Source: Holophagae bacterium
GTDB lineage: Bacteria; Acidobacteriota; Holophagae; Acanthopleuribacterales; Acanthopleuribacteraceae
Assembly (NCBI GenBank): GCA_030429565.1
Contig: JAUIFE010000001.1
Location: 558,001 to 622,000 of the forward strand
Direction: 5' to 3'
DNA: 64,000 bases
Made by a program: the position numbers and the translations under genes. Under the pieces are notes generated by a model. The model was not told the origin of the DNA. It made no database searches and saw nothing but the letters and a program-made list of their open reading frames with translations. Of this stretch, positions 44,647-52,697 are shown piece after piece; the stretch's first letter is position 1, and every line of letters begins with the position of its first letter.

Positions 44647-46653
44647 ATGTTTTTGAATCGACTGGGTTTGGCTTGTTTACTTTGGCTGCCGCTGACAGCC
44701 GGCACACAATGGATCAATCACATTCCGAACGAATCCCGTTTTGCGGTGACCTTGGGCACGGTCAATCGCAGCGAGGCTGACGCCGCCTTCCGCATCACTG
44801 CTTTTAACGCGCAAGGTCTCAGCCTTGCCGTGGTCCTCGGTTCGGTCAAAGCCGGTGCCGCTTTTGCCCGCAGCGTCGACAATTTGTTCCCGAACCACCA
44901 CGTCGCCTACCTCGCCGTCGACGCCGACGACGCACTCCTGTTCCAAGCCGTTTACGACCCTGGTCGCGGCCGGCCGGCGCAACTCGCTGCGAGTTACCGA
45001 GCCGCAACACGTTGGCGCTTCACCCAATTACCGGAACGCGGTCGCATCGGCCTGGTCGCGCTCAATCACGGCGCACAGAAAGCCAACCTGTCGCTGACCC
45101 GTCGCGACACCCACGGAAAAAATCCGACCCATTTTGCGCTCGGCACCGCCTGGCGGCAGGGAACCAAGCAGCGGCTCGTGCTCGATCTCGACGATTACCG
45201 CCAAACGGCCACCGATCAGCTCGAACTGGTTGCCGACCAACCCGTCACCCTAACCGCTTTGTATTTGACCGGGAACGGCGCCTTAGAAGCACTACCAACC
45301 CTACCCTTGCCGGCGCGCACGGCCACAAGCGCGGCACCCCGTCCGATTACCGTGCTGTTCACCAATGATGAGCATGGCTTCATTTTCGGCGACGACCACG
45401 GCGACGGCGCCGCCGGCTTGGCCGCCCTTTGGCGCGAACGCGAAGATTACCGCGCCAACTCCTTCCTGATTCTTTCCGGCGGCGACCTCTGGAGCGGCCC
45501 GGCACGCGCTAATTGGTCCAAAGGCACCGCCGTCATCGACGTCATGAACGCCTTGGGTTACGACGCGGCCGCACTCGGCAACCACGAGTTTGACTTCGGC
45601 CGCGCGGTCCTGCGTCAACGTGTCGCGCAAGCCCACTTCCCCTTGCTCTCAGCCAACCTCATCACCAACGACGGCTACCGCCCCGACTTTGCACAGCCTT
45701 ACGTGGTCAAGCAAGTCAACGGGGTTCACATCGGCATCATCGGACTCACCACCCTAGAAACAAAAGACCTGGCTCATCCACTTAGGATTAGCGGGCTAAA
45801 CTTCCTCGACTACGAGACGGCCTTGCGCGAGGTCGTGCCGCGCGTGCGCCGCGACGGTGCCGATCTGGTACTCTTGATCGCCCATATCTGCGCCAACCGC
45901 CTACAAGAGCTGGCACCGGTATTGGCCGAGCTCGGGGTCGACTTGGTCGCCGGCGGCCACTGCAACCACCTCTACCACGGCAAAATGTCCGGGGTCCCCA
46001 TCGTTGAGGCGGGTGCTTTCATGCGCCACTACGCGCGCATTGATTTGGACTACGACGAACAATCCGGCCGCGTGCAAACCAGTGACATCGAGTTGGTCGC
46101 CAACGACAGCGGTCTCAAGGACGAAGCGACGGCGACCCTAGTGGCCGACCATCGCGACGCGGCCGAAGCCGACCTGTTCCGATCACTGGGTTTCAGCGAC
46201 ACCGGCATCACGGCGGAAAGCACCACTATGGGCCGTTTAGTGGCGCGGGCATGGTTGGCGGCGGCGCCCACGGCCGATCTCGCCCTGTGGCACAGCGACA
46301 GCATTCGCGGCGACCTGCCGGCGGGCACGCTGTTACCGGCCCACTTCCTCGCCGTGCTGCCAGGCCATGGCCGATTGGTGACGATGGTGTTGAACGGACG
46401 GCAGTTGCGGGCGATTCAAGCCGGAACCGACGCTGTTTTTCACTTCGGCAACGAAACGGCAAGCGGCCCCTTCGATCCCCGCCGCCGTTACCGCGTGGTG
46501 ACCTTTGAAAACCACCACCATCACGGACCCCACTTCACGGCGCCTCTCGCCGACCCTAACACCGACCTGCTGCAAACAACACACCGTGAAGCCGTCATCG
46601 AATTGATCGAGCAGCACAAGCCGGCAACCTTAGCACTCGAACAATTGTTTTAG
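44647..46653 (+). CDS. Exported 5'-nucleotidase/metallophosphatase with extra N-terminal domain
   Basis: A 668-residue protein. ATG 44647 (MFLNRLGLACLLWLPLTAG) gives a signal peptide and has AAAGGA upstream. Residues about 20-240 are an all-beta domain without recognised motifs. Then comes a UshA-like metallophosphatase: LFTNDEHGFIFG (usually DxHG), LILSGGDLWSG, ALGNHEFDFG, LLIAHICANR and LVAGGHCNHLYHG. The first motif has Glu before His where most relatives have an aliphatic or other residue, but the metal Asp and His are kept. The C-terminal 5'-nucleotidase domain (TTMGRLVARAWLAAAP; VLNGRQLRAIQAG) binds the base. It would recover phosphate and nucleosides outside the inner membrane. Confidence 0.88.
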   Translation: MFLNRLGLACLLWLPLTAGTQWINHIPNESRFAVTLGTVNRSEADAAFRITAFNAQGLSLAVVLGSVKAGAAFARSVDNLFPNHHVAYLAVDADDALLFQAVYDPGRGRPAQLAASYRAATRWRFTQLPERGRIGLVALNHGAQKANLSLTRRDTHGKNPTHFALGTAWRQGTKQRLVLDLDDYRQTATDQLELVADQPVTLTALYLTGNGALEALPTLPLPARTATSAAPRPITVLFTNDEHGFIFGDDHGDGAAGLAALWREREDYRANSFLILSGGDLWSGPARANWSKGTAVIDVMNALGYDAAALGNHEFDFGRAVLRQRVAQAHFPLLSANLITNDGYRPDFAQPYVVKQVNGVHIGIIGLTTLETKDLAHPLRISGLNFLDYETALREVVPRVRRDGADLVLLIAHICANRLQELAPVLAELGVDLVAGGHCNHLYHGKMSGVPIVEAGAFMRHYARIDLDYDEQSGRVQTSDIELVANDSGLKDEATATLVADHRDAAEADLFRSLGFSDTGITAESTTMGRLVARAWLAAAPTADLALWHSDSIRGDLPAGTLLPAHFLAVLPGHGRLVTMVLNGRQLRAIQAGTDAVFHFGNETASGPFDPRRRYRVVTFENHHHHGPHFTAPLADPNTDLLQTTHREAVIELIEQHKPATLALEQLF

Positions 46654-46654
46654 A

Positions 46655-46812
46655 CCCAAACTGAGCGATTCAGGTGGATATGCGCGCAAACCATTGGCAC
46701 AAAACCTGTTGTCCAAAGTAAAGGGGTTAAACCAAAAACAGCGGGCATTTTGACGAGATATTGCAGCCCAACGGGTTGTAAAGTTTCGCCGCCAAGAATC
46801 GCTCAAATCAGG
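46655..46812. mobile_element. MITE-like palindromic element, copy 3
   Basis: A 158-bp copy of the 22158-22360 family. Ends are CCCAAACTGAGCGATTC (46655-46671) and GAATCGCTCAAATCAGG (46796-46812). The inner segment shares AAACCTGTTG, CATTTT-GACGAGA and TTGCAGCCCAACG with the others. It begins two bases after the 5'-nucleotidase stop. Flanks (TTAGA and CTGAA) no longer match, so this is an old insertion. Confidence 0.8.
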
Positions 46813-47005
46813 CTGAATCCCGCTCTGCCAACCTAGCAGCAGAGGCCGCTTCTTCTCGGCGTTGTGCGCGTTTGGCGCACCAGATCAAGGCAAAGTGCCC
46901 ACCCAAATCGAGCAGGACAAGCGCGACCCCAAGGTCGCAAATCAGCAACCAGCAGGTGTGCAACACAAACAACCTCACGAAAAGAATTGACGCCACAAAA
47001 ATCAA
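46808..47005 (-). CDS. Possible small membrane protein, 65 residues
   Basis: A frame from TTG 47005 encodes two hydrophobic helices (ASILFVRLFVLHTCWLLI and GVALVLLDLGGHFALIW), then a basic/acidic helix (CAKRAQRREEAASAARLAER). The stop lies inside the end of MITE copy 3. A promoter-like pair TTGATA (47120-47115) and TAAAAT (47096-47091), 18 nt apart, faces it, with a LacI-like GATTAGCGTTATCA (47105-47118) overlapping the -35. No ribosome site and a non-ATG start keep this uncertain. Confidence 0.3.
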   Translation of the reverse strand: MIFVASILFVRLFVLHTCWLLICDLGVALVLLDLGGHFALIWCAKRAQRREEAASAARLAERDSA

Positions 47006-47242
47006 AGCTGCATAGATAGAATGACAAAAAGAACCCGGGCCAAATCAGATGAAACATAGCAATAAAAAAGTTTACACATTGTTTACATTAATTTTATTAC
47101 GCCGATTAGCGTTATCAAATTACGAACAACAACCCAAATAAAGCAAAACCTATAGCAAATCGATCAGACCACTGGCTGTGCGAACCAACCACACCACCCA
47201 ACCCCAAACAACTCTCTTTGTTGCACTTACAAGCCTGTCGTC

Positions 47243-47270
47243 AAAAAAAACCCCGCCATGGTAGGCGGGG
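47243..47270 (-). terminator. Rho-independent terminator for the SIMPL-domain gene
   Basis: CCCCGCC (47251-47257) pairs with GGCGGGG (47264-47270) around a 6-nt loop; on the minus strand eight T follow (47250-47243). It lies about 270 bp after the stop of the gene ending at 47542; sequence between shows no gene. Confidence 0.85.
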
Positions 47271-47541
47271 TCGAGGAGATTTGCGCATTCCATGAAATAT
47301 GCGCGGAGGACACGTCCCCAAACGGCGCTTGTTGCACAACACCTTGTCCGCGCGCGTTTGGCTTCGTGTTGACGGAACCTTGCTGGTGTGACGCTGACGA
47401 TCCCTTGTGGGCGCTCTGGCAAGCGCCGCATCGTCGTTGTCGAGGTTCCGACCCACGGAACGACCGCTCAAAGTCATTCCGCCGGTTTCAGGCCTCGTCG
47501 TTGCGAGGCCACAGGTGATTACCGTCGTTCGAACGGCAACC

Positions 47542-48249
47542 TTACTGTATTTCGAAAATGACGGCTACATCGGCAATAATCGTATTGCTGCCCGTGGCGA
47601 TCGGCGTACTGCTGTCGAACGACGACTCGCTACGGTCAAAATTGGGGTAATGGGTTGTTTGCGGCTCGATAGCTCGAACCGAGCCCAGGGTGACACCGGC
47701 GGCTTGCGCCAAAAGCGTCGCCTGAGCACGCGCGTCTACAACAGCTTCCGCCATTGCTTGCTCGCGAAGTTCATTCGCATTGGACACCGCAAAATTAATA
47801 CCATAAAAACGGTTCGCACCGGAACTAATTAACGTATCTAAGAGCGATCCTAACCCAGAAACTTCGCGCACCACCACGCTAACGGTGTTGCTGACGCGGT
47901 AACCGCGAATGGTCGAGGAGCCACTGTGGTATACGGGATAAACACTGTATTCCGAGGTACGCATGTCTTCCGCGGCGACACCGTTGCTGCTCAATACTTG
48001 CATCACCTGGGTCGCGCGAGCGGCGTTATCGGCAATGGCGGTTGAGGCATTGGCATGTTCGGTTTCGACACCGACGTTAAACGTAGCGATGTCGGGCGTC
48101 GCCTTCATTTCACCGCGACCCCGCACGATGATGACGTTACTGTCGGCTTTGCCGCGATAGGCGTCGTTGGCGTAGGTTTCGCGAACTTGGGCAAACCCCA
48201 ATGGGGCGAGGACAGAACAAACAAGCATTAAAAATAAACGAAGCGGCAT
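47542..48249 (-). CDS. Exported SIMPL-domain (DUF541) protein
   Basis: A 235-residue protein with a signal peptide (MPLRLFLMLVCSVLAPLGFA) and GGGAGG before ATG 48249. The mature part matches the SIMPL/DUF541 family: VRGRGEMKATPDIATFNVGVET, then ATQVMQVLSSNGVAAEDMRTSEYSVYP, GYRVSNTVSVVVREV, LDTLISSGANRFYGINFAVSN and the C-terminal ARAQATLLAQAAGVTLG. The family is periplasmic or surface-exposed and its role is largely unknown (E. coli YggE is linked to oxidative stress). It is monocistronic. Confidence 0.9.
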   Translation of the reverse strand: MPLRLFLMLVCSVLAPLGFAQVRETYANDAYRGKADSNVIIVRGRGEMKATPDIATFNVGVETEHANASTAIADNAARATQVMQVLSSNGVAAEDMRTSEYSVYPVYHSGSSTIRGYRVSNTVSVVVREVSGLGSLLDTLISSGANRFYGINFAVSNANELREQAMAEAVVDARAQATLLAQAAGVTLGSVRAIEPQTTHYPNFDRSESSFDSSTPIATGSNTIIADVAVIFEIQ

Positions 48250-48759
48250 GTGAAGCCTCCCTTGTGGGTCACATTATCACCCTGTTCCAGTCGGGCTAGA
48301 GACGGTTGCCGCGTTCTCGGCGTGGGCGGCCACGGGCAATCGATCCGGTTTACTTGCGTCGTGAGCAGGCCGAGAAAGGTAACGCGTCACCCACCTCATC
48401 GGAACAACCGTGAGTTAAATCAATGGGGAAAGAAAAAAGCAGGCGAGCCTCGAACGCAACTTCCAATGGAAGCAACGCCCGAGACTCAACCCAACCATTA
48501 ACCGTTTGGCGGAAAAAACGCGCGAGGCGTTTTGGTCGTCGTGGTTAATGGACACGACGGTTTCAAATTGAGACCGTCGGGAAAACACCGGAATCACTGT
48601 ACGACCTTCCCTAAGGCAAACCTCGGGCCAAGTCGCAGACATCACCCTAAATAAAACTACCTCAGTTATTTAAGCAAAAACCCAAGTGATCAAGCAACGC
48701 CAACCCAAAGTCAGTCGTTAGAGAAAAACGCTCGCCAACCACCCCTGGGTTATTTTTTT
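48250..48759. other. Intergenic region, no gene seen
   Basis: About 510 bp between the SIMPL gene start and the end of the next minus-strand gene. Short frames only. ACGACGGTTT...GAGACCGTCGG (about 48555-48590) could form a weak hairpin. No promoter or repeat stands out. Confidence 0.4.
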
Positions 48760-49413
48760 CTAACCACTCAGCCAGCGATAGGCCCTGGCAAGCTGCGTTT
48801 TGGCGTCGCTGGTGATGACGGTGCCGTGGGCGAGCACAATCTGCTCGAACGGCCACGCTAAAATGACCTCGAGCTCGCGCCGTGCTTGCTTGCGTTTCAT
48901 GAGCAGCCGCTCAAGATTGCTCGCTTTACAACCGGGATAACAACCGGCACAGGCCATCGCCACCCGCGTTGCAAGCGGGGCGTCGCGGGGAAAGTTAAAC
49001 AAAAAGTCGGTCACGATGAGGGTGCGGCTGGGACGGTGAAGCAGCACAACCTCATTGGTCAGCGAAAAGCAGGTGAGGGTGAGTGCTTCGATATCGGGAC
49101 CAAACGGATGTTTGCCGTCGGCGACGACACCTTGAAAAGAGACATCCGGTCTTTTCTCCGGGAGACCCGGCGCGGCCCAAGCCTGCCAGCCGGCATCCGC
49201 CCACGGCGCAATAAAGCTATGATGTAACTTATTTGGTCCCAGCACGAAACCTGGCTGCCCCAGGTGTTCGACAGCGGCCGGGTCGAGATCGATCGGCGAA
49301 TGGACGAGACATCGATCGCCCAACTGCACCACGGTCATGCGCGTCCCCACCTCGAGCCCGTAGAATCGCATCGACCGTTCGGCAATGTGAATGCCAGGTA
49401 CCAATTCGCGCAT
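48760..49413 (-). CDS. DUF4336-like protein, metallo-beta-lactamase-type fold
   Basis: A 217-residue protein starting MRELVPGIHIAERSMRFYG at 49413, with GGAGGG upstream; the 27 residues before it in the open frame are unlikely. LVPGIHIAE, VVQLGDRCLVHSPIDLDP, NKLHHSFIAPW, DFLFNFP and EQIVLAHGTVI follow the pattern of DUF4336 proteins, which keep a beta-lactamase-like sandwich but often lack the full HxHxDH metal motif, as here. Cytoplasmic. Function unknown. Confidence 0.78.
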   Translation of the reverse strand: MRELVPGIHIAERSMRFYGLEVGTRMTVVQLGDRCLVHSPIDLDPAAVEHLGQPGFVLGPNKLHHSFIAPWADAGWQAWAAPGLPEKRPDVSFQGVVADGKHPFGPDIEALTLTCFSLTNEVVLLHRPSRTLIVTDFLFNFPRDAPLATRVAMACAGCYPGCKASNLERLLMKRKQARRELEVILAWPFEQIVLAHGTVITSDAKTQLARAYRWLSG

Positions 49414-50075
49414 GATCCCTCCGTGGTGTTTCTGTATGGACGGCAGCCAAAAAAGCGCCATGCCGGTTGTTATACACGATATAAAGGCGCTCAACGGTTG
49501 TGACCTTAATCACACGACGGTTTTTTTTAGTCAGAAAGAACGTACCCTACCGGCAAATAGCCGTCATAAAAAACCGCGATGAACAGCTTCATTTTCAACG
49601 ATTTTCACGTTTTTCTCACAGGAAAGCGCTGATAACCCCAGGCGATTCCCGGACTCGATTCAGCTTCAACGTTTGCCGCGACCATGGCACAATGGGAATC
49701 TGTCCTCATCCTGTCCGATTTTTCCTCGCCAGGAATGGTTTCCGGCCTGCGCAAACATACCACCTTTCGCATGTCGTGGTGTTTCCGCGACGCCGGTGCT
49801 GTTGATGACCATGTAGGTTCGGAGAGGATGGATCTCGTCAGCGAGATCCGGACATTATTTGTTGGGAAATATTCCCCATTTCCACGGCAACATCGTGCCT
49901 TTCAGCCAGGTACGATACTCATCAAAAGTCCATACGAAGTGAACAGCGCTTCAGCAATTCGACGCTACGATGAACGCCTCGGAAACTTTTAAACAGCGGT
50001 GTCGTTTCATTCCTTTAAAAACCCACCCACTTCTTCAATTAGTCTTTACCCCTACCCTGGGAGAAAGTGTCGTCC
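49414..50075. other. Intergenic region upstream of the NRPS fragment
   Basis: About 660 bp. GGATCTCG (49830-49837) pairs with CGAGATCC (49842-49849). The open frame 49684-49992 has no ribosome site and resembles nothing known. The promoter of the next gene is probably in this stretch but cannot be fixed. Confidence 0.4.
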
Positions 50076-52055
50076 ATGAGCACCGTTACCCAAGTCCTTC
50101 ATACCAGCGATCAGCGCCGCCGCCACCATGACTTTTGGCGCCAGCGATTCATGCGCATCGACCAGCCGTTCCATTTCCAGTGCGTGCGGCAACAACACGG
50201 CGCCTCGGATCAGCCGCGCTGTGATTTTACCTTTACCCTCGATGCCGATGTCACCGAGATCATCGACGCCCAACGCGGCGAGGACCCCACCCACGCGTTC
50301 GTGCTCCACCTTGCCGCGCTGCACCAGGTGCTCGGCATGTACGCGCGCCAGAGCTGCATCATTGTCGACACACCGGGTTACCGTTTCCGCCCTGCCGGCG
50401 GCCACGTCAGTATCATTGAACAGCTCAACCCACGGCTGGGTACCGCCGCCTTCCTGGCCCAGGTGCGCCACACGCTCGACGAAAGTTACCAATACCAAGA
50501 TTTTGACCTGGATCAGGTGGAAGACGAGGCCTGTCACGTGCCGCACACCACCTCCCCGGTGCTGTTCACTTGCGAAGACATTCACCATCCCCCCAAGTCG
50601 ACGGATTACCCACTGGTCATTTTCCTGTCACGCCGCGAGCAGCGCGTGCAATGGCGCCTCGACGCCGACACCAGCCAATTCGACGCCGCCTTCCTGGAAG
50701 ATTTTTGCCGTCACTGGCAGCAGGTGTTGCGCCAATTCGAACAGCCCGACACGCCATGCGGCAAACTGAGCCTGCTCAGCGAAAACCAGCAAAAACGCAT
50801 GCTGCACTTTTACGGGCCGATCAACCACGCCCCCGCCGCTCAGACCCTGATCAGTAATTGGGAAAAGACGTGCAGCGCCTACGGCGACCTGCCGGCGTTG
50901 CTCAGCGGCAACGAAATCCTCAGCTACGACCGCCTCAACCAGCGCGCCAACTTCCTGGCCGCCACCCTGTGGGCGGAGTATTCGGTCAACCACGGTCACC
51001 GCGTTGCTTGGTACGCCGACCGTTCACCGGAATCGGCCGTCATTCTGTTAGGCATTCTCAAAGCAGGCGCCATTGCCTGCCCGCTCGATCCACTTCAGCC
51101 GGACGCGGTCAACCAAACGCATCTCAAAGCGCTTAATCCGCGCCTGACCGTCTTACCCAACGCAACGGGGACCTACCCAACCCACGGCAACAGTTTGCGC
51201 TTGGACAGCCTTTTTTGGCGCGACGACATCGCCAACCTACCGATTCTCGTCAAGTCGGCCGACACCGCCGTCATCGTCTACAGCGAGGCCGGCAAAGCTC
51301 ACATCCCGCTGACCCACGCCATGCTCGCCAACAGCACGCGCATCCAAAGCGACGGCTTCGACCTCAGTCCCTCGGACCGCATTCTGTTGGTCGACGAACC
51401 CTCCTCGGACCGCGGCCTCATCGAAATGCTGACCAGTTGGACGGCCGGTGCAGCCGGCGTGCTGTTCGATCCCGAGTTACTCGTCGATGAGAAGCGGCTG
51501 CGATCGTTTATCGATGCAACCGGGGTCACCATCGCCGCTTTTTCGGCGCGTACGCTGGCCGGCTTGGCCTCGGAAACGCTGGCCCACTTGCGTGTCATTC
51601 TCACCAAAGGTCAAGCGCACCTGTCCGAGCTGGCGGGCCGCTTCGCGCAATCCCACCACTTCTTCAACGTTTACGGCGCCACAGAAACCGGCGGCTGGAT
51701 TAGCTTCTACCACATCTACCCCGAGGACATCTGCGGCGATCACTTGCCAGTCGGCAAAGCACTCGGCGATTTCAGCGTCTATATCCTCAGCGACAACCTG
51801 CAACTGTTGCCGCCAGGCCTGATCGGCGAAATTTGCATCAGCGGCTCAGCCGTGGCGCAGGGTTACCTCAATCAAAACGGACCCAGCGACCGTTTTGTCG
51901 AAGATCCTTTTCGACCCGGTTTACGTATGTTCCGCACGGGTGACCTTGGCTACCGTCAAGAGGACGGGAATTTGGTATATTTGGGCTCGGCAAATGAACA
52001 TGTTCGGGTCCAAGGCTATCGCATCAACAGTAGCACGGGTGACTCAGCGAACTAA
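50076..52055 (+). CDS. Stand-alone NRPS fragment: half condensation and degenerate adenylation domain
   Basis: A 659-residue protein from ATG 50076 (GTG 50067 is possible; GGGAGA lies upstream). Residues 1-215 resemble only the C-terminal half of a condensation domain. Residues 220-655 follow an adenylation domain (ILSYDRLNQRANFLAATL; VYGATETGGWISFYHIYP; PPGLIGEICISGSAVAQGYLNQ; MFRTGDLGYRQEDGNLVYLG). The ATP loop is lost: where TSGSTGxPKG is expected it reads VYSEAGKAHIPLTH. It stops right after RVQGYRI, so the lysine-bearing C-terminal subdomain and carrier domain are missing. It is either a decayed module or a non-catalytic scaffold. Confidence 0.8.
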   Translation: MSTVTQVLHTSDQRRRHHDFWRQRFMRIDQPFHFQCVRQQHGASDQPRCDFTFTLDADVTEIIDAQRGEDPTHAFVLHLAALHQVLGMYARQSCIIVDTPGYRFRPAGGHVSIIEQLNPRLGTAAFLAQVRHTLDESYQYQDFDLDQVEDEACHVPHTTSPVLFTCEDIHHPPKSTDYPLVIFLSRREQRVQWRLDADTSQFDAAFLEDFCRHWQQVLRQFEQPDTPCGKLSLLSENQQKRMLHFYGPINHAPAAQTLISNWEKTCSAYGDLPALLSGNEILSYDRLNQRANFLAATLWAEYSVNHGHRVAWYADRSPESAVILLGILKAGAIACPLDPLQPDAVNQTHLKALNPRLTVLPNATGTYPTHGNSLRLDSLFWRDDIANLPILVKSADTAVIVYSEAGKAHIPLTHAMLANSTRIQSDGFDLSPSDRILLVDEPSSDRGLIEMLTSWTAGAAGVLFDPELLVDEKRLRSFIDATGVTIAAFSARTLAGLASETLAHLRVILTKGQAHLSELAGRFAQSHHFFNVYGATETGGWISFYHIYPEDICGDHLPVGKALGDFSVYILSDNLQLLPPGLIGEICISGSAVAQGYLNQNGPSDRFVEDPFRPGLRMFRTGDLGYRQEDGNLVYLGSANEHVRVQGYRINSSTGDSAN

Positions 52056-52079
52056 TCGAGAGGAGTCAACCCCGCTAGC

Positions 52080-52370
52080 ATGATGCAAACCAGCAAAGAA
52101 AAAGAAACCACCACGCCGTCGGTAACGGCCTTCATTCTGGTCAAAAATCCCGGTGCCACCATGTGGGAAGGCATGGGCGCGCGCAGCTTCGCGACCCTAC
52201 CACGCAACAACGAGCTAATCGAACTCGAAGTGGGCGAACGCGCCTACCTGTACCGCGTCGTCGCCGTCGTGCACGGCAACAACCGCCACGATATCCACGC
52301 GGGCCACGTATTCGCGGTGCAGGTCGGTAAAAAAAGCGCGGTCCTGGAAGCGCTTTTCCACCGCGTTTAG
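52080..52370 (+). CDS. Small protein of unknown function, 96 residues
   Basis: Frame from ATG 52080 (or ATG 52083), 24 bp after the NRPS fragment; GAGGAG lies 17 bp upstream, rather far. After a charged, Thr-rich start comes a beta-type pattern ELIELEVGERAYLYRVVAVVH and HVFAVQVGKKSAVLEALF. No family recognised. Being co-directional and close to the NRPS fragment, it may belong to that locus. Confidence 0.5.
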   Translation: MMQTSKEKETTTPSVTAFILVKNPGATMWEGMGARSFATLPRNNELIELEVGERAYLYRVVAVVHGNNRHDIHAGHVFAVQVGKKSAVLEALFHRV

Positions 52371-52662
52371 AGCGGCGCCGCAGGCCTGAATGCTTATTAA
52401 AACGCGCCTCAGCCGGCCAAAATTAGACCTTAATGCCCAAGGTAACAAACGCTTCACCGGTGCCAATCAAGGTTAACTGTTAATCGATGACAAAGTGTCA
52501 CCGGCGGAGTTACAGGTCGTATTTGGAAGAATAACAATTTCAGGTTCTGTAGCGTTGGGTTATCGGTAACAAACCGAGACCAACAAACCCAAACAACTCA
52601 TATCAAACACCTTACCCGCACACCCTCTTCTTCAAAACCCTGGCATCAAATTGGCAATGGCC
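52371..52662. other. Intergenic region upstream of the deaminase gene
   Basis: No gene seen. TGACA-AAG-TGTCA (about 52487-52499) is a short perfect inverted repeat. Base composition falls toward A/T near 52540-52640, the likely promoter zone of the deaminase gene. Confidence 0.4.
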
Positions 52663-52694
52663 ATCTCCTTGTACGTTTAAAGTTACAAGGAGAT
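52663..52694 (+). promoter_or_regulatory. Hairpin that sequesters the deaminase Shine-Dalgarno
   Basis: ATCTCCTTGTA (52663-52673) pairs perfectly over 11 bp with TACAAGGAGAT (52684-52694) around a 10-nt loop. The right arm contains the whole AAGGAG ribosome site of ATG 52698. In RNA the closed form would block initiation; melting by heat, a protein, an antisense RNA or ribosome traffic would release it. Confidence 0.75.
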
Positions 52695-52697
52695 TTT

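Noticed and set aside
49684..49992. 102-codon plus-strand frame before the NRPS fragment
   Set aside because: No ribosome site and no recognisable pattern; contains a hairpin instead.
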